Source: Apiospora phragmitis
Taxonomy: Eukaryota; Ascomycota; Sordariomycetes; Amphisphaeriales; Apiosporaceae
DNA length: 64,000 bases
Assembly (NCBI GenBank): GCA_038363925.1
Contig: JAQQWL010000016.1
Span: forward strand, 1 to 64,000
Direction of reading: 5' to 3'
Below the pieces are notes generated by a model. That model saw only the letters and a program-made list of their open reading frames with translations, did no database searches and was not told the DNA's origin. This document shows, piece after piece, positions 24,902-35,343 of the stretch (its first letter is position 1; each line of letters begins with the position of its first letter). The translations under genes and the position numbers were made by a program.

Positions 24902-26125
24902 ATGCCTGTCCATCACTTGATGGTTGGCACATGGACGCCGCCCGGCGCCATCTTCACCATCGCTTTCGACGACGACAAGCTGACATGCGAACTGGTCAAG
25001 CGAACAGAGATCCCCCATGACGAGCCCATATCATGGATGACCTTCGATGTAAGCTCTCCTTTCTTGCTGCGAGTACCTGCGCCTGGCTAACGGGCCACCA
25101 AACGCCCAGCACCGGAAGAAAAATATATACGGCGCCGCCATGAAGAAGTGGTCGAGTTTGGCCGTCAAAAGCCCGACCGAGATTGTACACGAGGCCTCGC
25201 ACCCGATGCTCCATGACCGTACGTCCCCCTTTCCAACCCAACCCATGCAGCTGTGCGCCCATTGTACCCAGCGTCTGACTATCCCACCCCTGCAGCCCAA
25301 GCCGCTTCGGCAGGAACGAACACCCGCGCCATTTTCCTCCTCGCCGCCAAGAAACCGCCCTATGCCGTCTACTGCAACCCCTTCTACAAGCACGCCGGGC
25401 ACGGCTCCGTCTTCACGACGGCGCCGGGCGGCGCCCTAGCCGAGAATGTGCAGAACTACGAGTACCAGCCCGACACGGGCATCCACGGCATGGTGTTTGA
25501 CCCGACCGAGACCTGGCTGTACTCGGCCGACCTCAAGGCCAACAAGCTGTGGGTGCACCGCAAGGACGAAGACGGCCAGCTGACCCTCGTGGGGTCGGTC
25601 GACGCGCCCGCGCCCGGGGACCATCCGCGCTGGGTGGCCATGCACCCGACGGGCCAGTACCTTTACGCGCTGATGGAGGCGGGCAACCGGCTGTGCGAGT
25701 ACGTCATCGACCCCCACACGCACATGCCCGTCTACACGCACCATGCCTACCCGCTGATCCCGCCCGGCATCCCCAAATACGACACCATGTACCGCAGCGA
25801 CGTGTGCACCCTGACGCACTCCGGACGCTACCTGTTCGCCACATCGCGCGCCAACAGCTTCGACCTGCGGGGCTACATTGCCGCCTTTCGCCTGCGCGAT
25901 TGCGGCTCCATCGAGGAGCAGATCTGCCTCAACCCGACGCCGACGAGCGGCGGACACAGCAACGCTGTCTCCCCGTGCGATTGGAGTGATGAGTGGCTTG
26001 CCATTACCGACGACCAAGAGGGCTGGTTGGAGATTTACCGGTGGAAGGATGAGTTTCTCGGTCGCGTGGCAAGGGTAAGGGTTCCCGAACCTGGCTTTGG
26101 TATGAACGCCATCTGGTATGACTAG
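24902..26125 (+). CDS. 3-carboxy-cis,cis-muconate cyclase (CMLE-type beta-propeller)
   Basis: Eukaryotic lactonising enzyme of the beta-ketoadipate route: it closes 3-carboxy-cis,cis-muconate to the muconolactone. The fungal enzyme (studied in Neurospora) is a seven-bladed propeller unrelated to the bacterial one. Exons 24902-25048, 25110-25218 and 25296-26125 join to 361 residues, the usual size, with no frame slip. The start MPVHHLMVGTWTPPGAIFTI is preferred over an upstream in-frame non-ATG extension because family proteins begin just before HLMVGTW. Conserved stretches are NIYGAAMKKWSSLAVKSPTE, GIHGMVFDPTETWLYSADL, GDHPRWVAMHPTGQYLYALM and GGHSNAVSPCDWSDEW. It has no signal peptide. Divergent pairing with an intradiol dioxygenase supports a role in aromatic catabolism. 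Confidence 0.9.
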
Positions 26126-26672
26126 GTAAGTAGTTGGCCGAGCGGAGAAATGGGGTTGCATGGCCCAGGTGCATTCGGGGTGTCTTCTTGCTTAGGCTTC
26201 CTGATTCCATCTCTTTGTATCCTTAGATCTGAGGCATATACTGCTAGGTAGCAGTATACGCTCTTTAACTGGAGAAGGCTATATAGCCCTTCCACCATTC
26301 TAGATAGAGTAGGTAGATCTTCATCCTGAATATTACCAGTACTGCAGAGCAACATGTCTTGTTGGTTCTGACAGGACATATATACCAACATACCAATTCT
26401 TATCATGGTCGGCGCGTCGGCTTTTGTCCCAGTGGTATGTTCAACTTGTCTGTGCCTAATGGTATCAGTTAGATACCCGCCATGAAAGACAAATTCAGCC
26501 ATCTGTCCACCAGGCACACGCATATCAGTATGAGATGAACAATATATGAATTATTCGCTTTGGCCATGCAAAGGCTGTTGTGCCGTTTCAATGGCGAAGT
26601 ATCAATGTTGTAGAATACAGGTACAAAAAGCAATAGTGTTTACAATGGGTACAAGGCTTATGGGCAGGGATG
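26126..26672. other. Intergenic, convergent 3' ends
   Basis: About 550 bases between the cyclase stop and the Mam3-like stop. No feature seen. Confidence 0.45.
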
Positions 26673-28881
26673 CTACTTCCCACCCTTCTTCTTCTTCCGT
26701 TTGTTCTTTTTCTTCCCATCACCTCCGGGCGGGTGAGAGGATTCGGCAGTCGAAGCGCCCTCAGCGTGTGTACCACTGGCTGCAGAACCTTCCGCGTCCT
26801 CCTCCGAGGCCTGTGACCTGCTGTGACAGGGGCTTTCTACAACAAGTATCTCGCCCTCGTCGTCCGAGGCCGTAGCTTCAAGAACGACCTTTCGTATGCC
26901 ACCGGCCTCTACAACGTTCTCGGTGATGCTACCGCTGCGAACGTTGCCTCGCCGAAGCGCCCGCCTGTCTTGCAGCAACGATCCAATGCTACTGTTCGAA
27001 GCTGCCGTTGGCGAGCTGTCGTCGTCCTTCTGAGAATCTTTCGTCTGTGTGCCCGTCTCTGTTTGTTCGGCAGGGCCTGGATCGACAGTGATAGTAGGTC
27101 CTCCCGATCTTTGAGATGTTGCTGGGGATGTACCATATGTTTGCTGCAATGCCTGGACGGCATCCTTGGAAGGGATCACAGGCTTCAGCAGGCTTGTACG
27201 CTCGTTGGCACCATCGCCGTTGGGGATGAGGTTCTCGGGAACATTCTCTGTTGCGACCGACCCGGTTCGGGTCTGCCCGCCGGTCCCAGGCTTGATCTTG
27301 ACAGCCGATACTTTGGTGGACCTCGGGTTTGACGCCGGGTTAGAAGGACCAAGATGCTTGAAATGATCTCTCATCTCTTCGAAATTGGCCTTGATCGGGA
27401 CGGTGGTTCGAGCGATCTGGCCGTCATGACCAGCAGAGCTCCTACGCATAAGCAAGGTTGTCTTGGGACTACTCGACAGTGCGGCACTCTCGGTCTTTCC
27501 ACCAAAGGATGTTCGCTTGTTCGGAGGCGGTCGACTGCTTTCATCCTCCAGATCAATTAGGGTGCCGTCCTTGACTCCAACGTCCTTGTTCAGGAGATCC
27601 TTGCGTTGGACGCGAGCTTTGGGGGCCGGGTGCGTCCGACGAATGGCTCTGTGAACGTCGACATAGACGTCCGACTCATCAATAATTTCCCTAAACCTCG
27701 TTAGTATTGATTGGTTAACGCAGTGGATTGAATGCTTAATACTCACTCTCCAATCAATTCTTCGATGACATCTTCTAGCGTAACAACCCCGAGAGCGCCA
27801 TGATCCTCACCTGGGTACTCGGAAATCAAAACCATATGCGATTTGCCTTCCTGGAAGAAGTTGATGATGTCGAGGCAACTAGTTTCCGGGCGAGTCTCGG
27901 GAGTGTAGCGAGCGCAAAGTCTCGAACACGTTTGCCGTCTTCGGGGTCGTAAGTAATGAGGATCTTGACCAGCAGCATCCCAACGAAGTTGTTTGGGTTT
28001 CCGGTCTGGTGGATAGGAATCCGCGAATAGCCGGCGTCAAGGATCTGGTCGATGGTCTTCTCATCCAGTACGGTATCTTCAGACATGGTGTAAACATCAT
28101 CCATAGGTGTCATGACTTCTTCCACTGGCTTGCGCTTGAGGTCCAACACGGCGCTGATGATAGTGACTTCATCCTGGTTCAGGCGTTCGCTGACTTCGCC
28201 TAACGATTTATGCAGTGTCACCAAAGTCTTGAGACCACTCTTCTTGTAGACAGTGCCATGGTCCTCCCCAAGAAGCCAGTCGAGGAGCTTCGCGGTAGGC
28301 CAAGCGACAGGCGCCATTGTATACATGAGCGCCAGGACAGGCCCGGACATGTATCCACCAATCTGTAGGCCATAGCGGACGCAGACTGATTGAGGGAGGA
28401 TCTCGCCGAATATCACTATCAGCACAGTGCTACCAATGACGGCAGCAACGCCACCACCAAAGCACCTATCGAGCACGACCGGAAGAGTTTCGTTCACAAT
28501 GACGTTGGATAAAAGCAGCGTCACAAGGACCCAATGCTTTCCTTTGTTCAAGAGATCGTGGACGCGCTTGGCATTCTTACGCTGAGGCTCTTCGAGATCT
28601 CTGGATATGACCTGTAAATATATGCCGTCCTGGCCCATTAGGGCTATTGTAAGGCCGGCAAAGGCGCCTCCCAGCAACACTAGCGCCATGGATATAGCAT
28701 AGAGAACCCATAGCGCGCCGCCCTCTGCCTCGGGCTCTTCGTCATGGAGGTCTCGAGGCTGTAGGTTGTTCATAGGAGCCGCTGTCACCGCCGAGATGGA
28801 CAGCATGGCAACCTTGGCGGCGCCAAGGAAGGCTGGACGAATGATGCGGCGGACATTGGCGTTGTCGTGTGTTTGCCGCAT
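26673..28881 (-). CDS. mam3: Mam3/CNNM-type DUF21-CBS membrane protein
   Basis: Vacuolar or plasma-membrane protein of the CNNM/HlyC-CorC family; yeast Mam3 affects manganese, cobalt and zinc sensitivity. Exon 1 is 27747-28881, exon 2 is 26673-27690, and the intron is 56 nt. An N-terminal leader (ISAVTAAP) precedes the DUF21 membrane domain ([40 protein letters not shown]). The paired CBS domains follow: [40 protein letters not shown], then [20 protein letters not shown]. The last third is a disordered Ser/Thr/Pro tail ending in a Lys-rich run ([13 protein letters not shown]). The frame breaks inside the CBS pair at GGG 27899-27901. Adding one base restores [19 protein letters not shown] and gives 718 codons including the stop. 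It is divergent from the SET gene. Confidence 0.88.
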
Positions 28882-30099
28882 GATTAGGGGTTTCGATGGT
28901 AGCGGCTGGAACCGTCAAGTCTTAACCCTTTCTCGAATCGTGGACTGCGACGAGCTGTTTGTCGTCCTGAATATGGGCTGTAACTGTAACGCAAGAACCG
29001 AGTCGTCCCGGAAAAGTTCGTCCGTTCGTGCAAGTACGTCAACTAGGAGAGAAATCTGATGACCGCTAGGTCCGGCAGGCTGCCTGAACAAAGTCAAGCT
29101 GTCAAGCAATAGCAATCATGCCTGGTAAGACCGGATTATGTCTGTGGTAATGGAATTCCCGGGGTACCGTTTTACCGTTGGTGTATGTAATACGCTTCAC
29201 AACACACACTGGATAACGCAGTGAGATCGGATGAGAGTCCGAGTATGACGATGGGTAATATATGGCAGCAGCCAATGATGGAATTGAATTGGGCGATGAA
29301 AGGAGACAGAGCTGACAATTATATGGAAATCACTCTCGCTGCGTGTCGCGGGACTTGGATCGAAAAGGAAACAAAAGCTTTGGCGGCAAGGCGGGTTTTC
29401 CATCCTTAGGCCCTGGGGCCTGGGGCCTGGGTCCCTGGGTGGGGAAGCGCACCTGCCTACATGTAGCCTTAGCTAAGGTACCCTACAAGCCTATCACTAT
29501 GTATGACGGTGTAAGACCTGACTGGCGAGAGATCCTAGGTACGAAGTAGAAGCCGTTAGGTTAGATCGGTCTTTTGCTTGGCCTGTGATTTGATTGGACA
29601 GCTAGGGCGGGCTGCCGCATTGCTCCATTGCATACCACATCACTGGCGACCTGCCTTCGACCTGCCACCAGAACTGCCACCTGCCTGTGTTTGATGCTTC
29701 TCATACGGAGAGAGCTAGTAGTACATACGTACGTACACCGCCATCCATCTGCCATTATCCTGGGGTGCGAAGAGTCAGATGCGGCTCTCCCATGGCCTTC
29801 AAAGTGGATATCGACTGAGAACCCGAGAAATCGAGAAACCACCAAGCCGTGAATCATGACGCCGCTCAAGACATCCGGCAGCATCACGCATTAGCGCACG
29901 CACATATGCTTATGTATCAATAAGAGCTGCTGCATTCGCACTGGGGTCGATCCGCGACCCGCAGAGTGAGCCGGGCCCCGCTCAGCCCGCTGCATTCAGT
30001 CCTGCATCCAGTCCTGCATTTACAACTGACATGCTGATCCCGTCCCCGATCACAGCATATCAACCCAATACGGGAAGCAGTCAACTGTTTCACTCTACC
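28882..30099. other. Shared upstream region of mam3 and SET gene
   Basis: About 1.2 kb, containing a GGGGCCTGGG direct repeat near 29409-29440 and a TACATGTA-like site (CTACATGTAG, 29457-29466). No gene recognised. Confidence 0.45.
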
Positions 30100-30956
30100 A
30101 TGGCAAAAGACTCCAAGGCAATCCCCAAAAATTGGCCGCCAACTCTATCCTATCTCACACAGCCATCTTACGCATGCCATTTGACCAAGGAACAGCTCAA
30201 CGCTCTCAGGACACGCGGGCCAGACCTGACATCCGAGATCCCTCTCTCGCTTCCCAGGGGGCCTTCTGCCTTGGTCAAAATAACGGCCATCACACAACCA
30301 TCTCACCCTGCTCACGGACAGGCCGGGCTTTGCGCCACACGGAACCTTGCACCCGGCTCTCTCATCATCCCATACTATGGTGTAGTGCATAGTGACTTGG
30401 CTCTGCCACAACACAACCTGGACCACGAAAAGTCCGACTATGATCTCCGAATCGACCGTGATGCCCAGTTGGCCGTAGACGCTGCCAAGGCCGGGAATGA
30501 GGCCCGTTTCGTCAATGATTATCGAGGAGTCCGTGACAGGCCTAACGCTGAATTCCGTGAGTGCTGGGATCTAAGGTTAAAGCAGAAGTCCATGGCCGTT
30601 TTCGTCCTTCCGGCCGGCAAAAACGCCACTAGAAAGGGCGAGGGTGGGATCGCAAAAGGTGAGTATAGAGATCATCCTTACTATCCATACTAGTCTACGC
30701 CCTTCAACCTGCCTCCCTCCTACCATGTCTTCATGTAGTGCGTCTGCAAACACGCCTCCATGGAAATGCACATGGGCGGGGTCTCCCATTAACCAGGACA
30801 AACGCTTGACCTGGGGACACACAGCTACCTGGGCGTTTCTTAATTGACAGTTCTTATGTAGCCGAGGAAATCTGTGTAAGCTATGGCAAAGGCTTTTGGG
30901 GCAACAGAAAGGAGGAAGACGAAGTTGCAGCACCACAAAGCAATGCAGTTCAATAA
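30100..30956 (+). CDS. Small SET-domain protein, likely lysine methyltransferase
   Basis: About 217 residues, almost entirely a SET domain, which uses S-adenosylmethionine to methylate lysines. Exon 1 is 30100-30658 and exon 2 is 30862-30956, with a 203-nt intron. The start at 30100 has a strong context (ACCATGGC); an upstream ATG at 30031 would add 23 residues. SET motifs appear in order: GQAGLCATRNLAPGSLIIPY (start), YGVVHSDLAL, the substrate/cofactor pseudoknot strand GNEARFVNDYRG, NAEFRECWD, then after the intron EEICVSYGKGFWGNR (the catalytic Tyr region). There is no pre-SET Cys cluster, PHD or other domain, and the acidic end EEDEVAAPQ is short. The histone or non-histone target cannot be told. 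The frame is intact. Confidence 0.82.
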
Positions 30957-32424
30957 TCGGTGCCTACGTGCTATCCTGCCAAAGGGTACCAGAAACGCCG
31001 TGCACATCCTGCCCAAATAATGATATCGTCTCATTACGCACATCCTCTCCATTGCACCGGCAACAACTCGTGTTGGTATCTGAAATAGTAAACCTATGCA
31101 TCCTCACCGTTGGGTAAGACATCTTATAGATGACGAACTATTATGGAGTGACGCCCCGAGCTTTGCTCAGGTTCAGTACATATCTCCAAGGCCGTGATGA
31201 ACACTGGCCCTATTCAGGCTACGACGTACTTTAAGAAGTTGGATGGTGGGCGGATAACTGCGAATATTCGAAACGGAGGCAATTCAGCCCGGCACTCAAG
31301 TTCTACTGATGAGCGAGTCTTTCCCTTGGATGCACCCAGCGTCTTAGCTGCATCTGCACTCACCCAGGGGAATTCGATCGGTTAGCAAGGGTACTACATA
31401 AGCCAGAACAATTAATATAGATCGATATAAGCCAGTCTGTGGCTGGATCACTTCCAATCAGCTGCTAATTCTCCGCTCCTCATTGTGAATAACATTTGAA
31501 GATGTGGTTCAATGTTGTTGTCATGGCTGGTGTGTCTGCCTGTAGCCAGCTGTCAGCATAAGTGGGACCGGGGCTAAGCAGCTCTGCAGGACCCCACCAG
31601 TCTGCTTGTCTACTTGCAGGTGCTTACTTACCTAAACTACATACATCCATTGTACTTACCTTGCCTGTGATCAGTCAGCTTGAATTTCGCAAAATCTTCT
31701 CCCGTCTCCGAAAAAAAGGAAGCCGGGTGTAACGAGAGTCAATCAGAACGGGTTGTATCACCACCGGAGGTGGCTGTTCCTAGAGAGAAAAAAAAGAGTA
31801 GTCGTCGGCTGTACAGGTTCTTCCTCTTCCGTCTCTCGTCCGGACAATCACCAATACGTTTTTCCATCCCCATATTATCGGAGCTGTTCGATTGAGTCCC
31901 TAACCTTCAAGGTGCGTTTAACAATGAATTCGTTACTTCCCATTGCAAACTTCTCCAATCCCCCCCATTCTTGCGTTGCAAATATGGCAGACTGCGAGAA
32001 CAACCAATTCTCGCGATGCCAACGCGCCTTCGCAGCTTGGGTCGCGTGCGACGAGCTTGGGATAGCTAGCCCCATTGCACGCGCTCGCGACTTGATATGA
32101 GCCTGTCGCGTCCACAGCAATGGACACCCTGTACATACCGTTAGAGCAACCTGTAATTATTCCTGGAGCGTCCGAGGCGCAGACGAGGCTATCGCGACCA
32201 AACTCTGGACAGAAGATGAGCACGGAACTTTTAATAACAATATCGGTTTAGCTGCAGAACAGCACGGCACACTGCGAATGGTGGACAATTGGCAACTGCC
32301 TTGATGAACTGGCCGCCCAACGAGCAACTTAGCCCCGTGTACTTTGTCTCCTCGTTGCTCAAGCACTGGCGGACGGCTCAAAACTGCTGCTCTCCCTCCC
32401 CCGCCAACAACGGGACTACTCAAG
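30957..32424. other. Intergenic, upstream of Rgt1-like gene
   Basis: About 1.5 kb. ORFs between 31680 and 32220 on both strands have no family resemblance and probably belong to the long leader of the next gene. Confidence 0.45.
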
Positions 32425-35343
32425 ATGGAAAAGCAGGAGTCCGAGGTGGAAGTTGCTGAAGGACAGGATGTTGTCATGCAGTCATACCCTTCCCCCACTG
32501 CCAACGGCCAAGACAATGGCCCTTTTTATAATACGAACCCGCGTCCGGACGAACAGCACGAGCTGGGGCAACTTGAACAGCCAGCTGAGGAACAGAACCA
32601 ACTCGACGCACCTCCCACCCCACGGCAGCAGATCCGACATGCCATTACGAGCGCCGAAGAACTCCAGCTGGCTGCACAGTTGAGCCAAGGCATTGCCCAT
32701 GGAATCCCTATGATGGACCCCGCCGAGGACCCCAGTCTGCAACAGATGGTCGACCAACACACTTTGGATCAACATGAGCAGGGTCTGCAGCAACACGAAG
32801 ACACCCTGAACGATCAGGTCCTTGATCAAGGACACATGCGTCAGGACTCTATTCACCAGGACCACCTGCACCCAGAGCACATATCCGATGAACATATCTC
32901 TCAGGATCACCTAACTCAGGAGCATATGGCCCAGGAGCATTTACAGCAGGAGCATTTACCCCAGGATCACCTGCCCCAGGAGCATATCCCTCAAGACCAC
33001 CTACCACAAGAGCACATCCCCCAAGATCATATGCATCAAGAACACATTCACCAGGATCACATGCACCCAGAGCATATGCAGCAGGAGCATATGCAACATG
33101 AGCACCTGCAGCAGGAACAGCTGCAACAGGAACATCTGCAGCAGGAACACATGCATCAGCAGCAGCATGATCCACTCTCAAATCACGACCAGGCCCTGGC
33201 CCACAGCTTACAGCAAGACCACCAGTCTGATGCTGATCAACTTCTGCACCAGCATGGCCAACAGGGACATCAACAACAGACGCAACCGCAATATCTGCCC
33301 AGCCAGTCACAGAATCAGCACCCAACACACCTGCAACCTAACGCCCCTATGGAACATCTACCGCCGCACTTTCATCTCCCGGACAACACGCCTCCCAGGA
33401 AACGGTCCAAAGTGTCGCGAGCTTGTGATGAGTGTCGCCGCAAAAAGGTCAAGTGCGATTCTACTTCGGAATCAGGAGAGGAACCTTGCTCTAATTGCCG
33501 GCGCTCCAATATTCGGTGCATGTTCAGTCGGATACCCCAGAAGCGCGGGCCTAGCAAGGGATATATCAAGGAGTTAGCTGACCGTATCAACCATATTGAG
33601 GGTAAGCTAAATAGTGAAGGCAACCATGGGGATACTACGCTCAACGAACTGCTTGTTTCGGCGAGAAGAGAGTCTTCAGAGATATTTCCAGGGGCTGCTG
33701 CTCAGTCCGATGAAGCCACGCGTAAACGACCCCATTCTAGCATATCGGGGGCAGAGTTCGGCACACCGGCCAGTTCTCGCCAACCAACTTGGAGCACAGA
33801 GCCTAGACCCATTCAACCCTATGGCACTCCTTCTGAACGCGCCCGACCAAATTATTCTGCCAATGGACTGGCGCCAACCCCGATAGCCTCTAAGACCGAG
33901 GGAGACGGACCGCCGCAGTCATCTAATGTGCTCGATGGCATGATTGACCTGAATGGAATTGCCTCGAGTCGTGAGGTTGACGAGAGTACTTACAATGGGT
34001 AGGTACATGTACAGACTGTGCCGAGAAGCCATATCGCTGACCTCCTTTCCAGGTATCTTGAGGTCATCCATACGTCATTTCCGTTACTCTCCACTTCCAA
34101 GGACCGGCTGGAGGCACAACTCGCGCAGTGTCCGTCCACGCTTCGAGATGCATTCATCGAAGCGCTCCATGGTGCCATGCAGACCTTCCCGTCCTTCACG
34201 GGCCCCTACGCCAGTGGTGACATGGTGAATGCCACGCGCATGATTACCGAGTGGGAAGTTGACTTGTCGAAGCGTCCTTACGTAACGAACCTAGTCCATC
34301 TACAAACCCTCATCTTGATTGCTATTGCTACCGACAACTACGGCCCTGGCTCTCTCAAGGGTGAGCATGGCGGTGCTGCAAAAGCATCCATTCTCGGCCG
34401 GGCGGTTGGCTTGGCGTATTCCATGCGCCTGCACGTTTCTCAGGTAGACCAAGGCCACGATCTGGACCAAGACTCAGACGAGAATGTTGCCGTACGTGCT
34501 TGGTGGACTTTAGTCTCACTTGATAGATGGAACGCCATTAGCACCGCTAGCCCCTTACTTATTCCAAACGACAGTGTGGTCATTCTCCCAAGCCTGGGCT
34601 CACTTCTTTGGGACAATGGCTACCATCTGGTTCGGCTATCTAATATCCTGGGGCACTTTGCTCCAGTGGCATTGGCACCGCCGAAAGCCATGACGCATGA
34701 ATCTGGGGCGGCCCCTCTTCTCAGCTCGTTCTTCAACCTATCCATGGAACTATTCCGAGAAGTTATGCCTGCCACGATTACACCCGCTTCTTACCCGATA
34801 CTGCACATGGTGTATTGGCATTGCAGGTTATTGGCATATCTATTCCAGACCAATGCCAAGTCGAGTGACATTCTCTGGCCGTGCAAGGAGTCTGTGGCTC
34901 TGCTCACGGCCAACGCACAGCTCATCACGCCTCTGAACTACCACTTCTTCTCTCTGACGGCGTTAACGCTTCTGGAGCTGAAGAAGGTGGAGGCGGTCCA
35001 GGAAGAAGCCACGGAATACCTGAAAGAGCTTCACAGTTGTAATCTAGCCCCCTCAACCTGGGACGAGACCATCCGAGCTCGAATAGCAGAGCACATCGAA
35101 ACCACCCCCCCGCAATCGACCGCTATGGAGGCCACTGCAAGCCAGAGCCTACAGCATCTTGCGGATCTGGCTACTGCCACGGAGCTGGATGCCATTAAGG
35201 CTGACAAGGATGCGCCGCACCCACCAGTGACGCTTCGAACCAGCGATAACTACGAGGATGTTGGCTTCGACCCGCGAGCCATCACTCGTGGCGGCTATCT
35301 CAACGTACTCGCAGCAGAGCCTCGACCATCTACGGCTCGTTAG
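32425..35343 (+). CDS. rgt1: Zn2Cys6 glucose regulator, Rgt1-like, with His pentad repeat
   Basis: Nuclear regulator of hexose-transporter genes in the yeast model. Exon 1 is 32425-33998, exon 2 is 34053-35343, and the intron is 54 nt; 954 residues, frame intact. The first ATG in frame is 32425 (MEKQESEVEVAEGQD). Residues 1-140 are acidic and Gln-rich. Residues 144-243 form twenty pentads of consensus x-Q-[E/D]-H-[L/I/M]. A Gln/His-rich linker follows. The Zn2Cys6 cluster (about 334-364) has spacing C-x2-C-x6-C-x10-C-x2-C-x6-C. It is followed by FSRIPQKRGPSKGYIKELAD, whose KRGPSKGY is the hallmark of Rgt1, and a short coiled region (INHIEGKL). The C-terminal half is a fungal-trans-like domain (RLEAQLAQCPSTLRDAFIEA, VRAWWTLVSLDRW). 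The Rgt1 assignment rests on the Zn-cluster flank. Confidence 0.83.
32854..33153 (+). repeat. 15-bp coding minisatellite, 20 units
   Basis: Exactly 300 bases of diverged CAG-GA(G/C)-CA(C/T)-hydrophobic-x units, encoding twenty pentapeptides; nineteen keep His at position four. Codon choice varies between units, so the array is not freshly expanded throughout, and the protein pattern looks maintained. Internal units from about 32944 to 33043 are the most alike. Confidence 0.93.

Noticed and set aside
25436..26161. 241-residue minus-strand ORF opposite the muconate cyclase.
   Set aside because: Antisense shadow in GC-rich coding DNA; no family resemblance.
31753..32100. ORF MYHHRRWLFLERKKRV... 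before the Rgt1-like gene.
   Set aside because: No domain, atypical composition; best read as part of the leader.
32482..33328. Minus-strand ORFs opposite the pentad repeat, rich in Gly/Ala/Val.
   Set aside because: Produced by the complementary reading of the 15-bp repeat.
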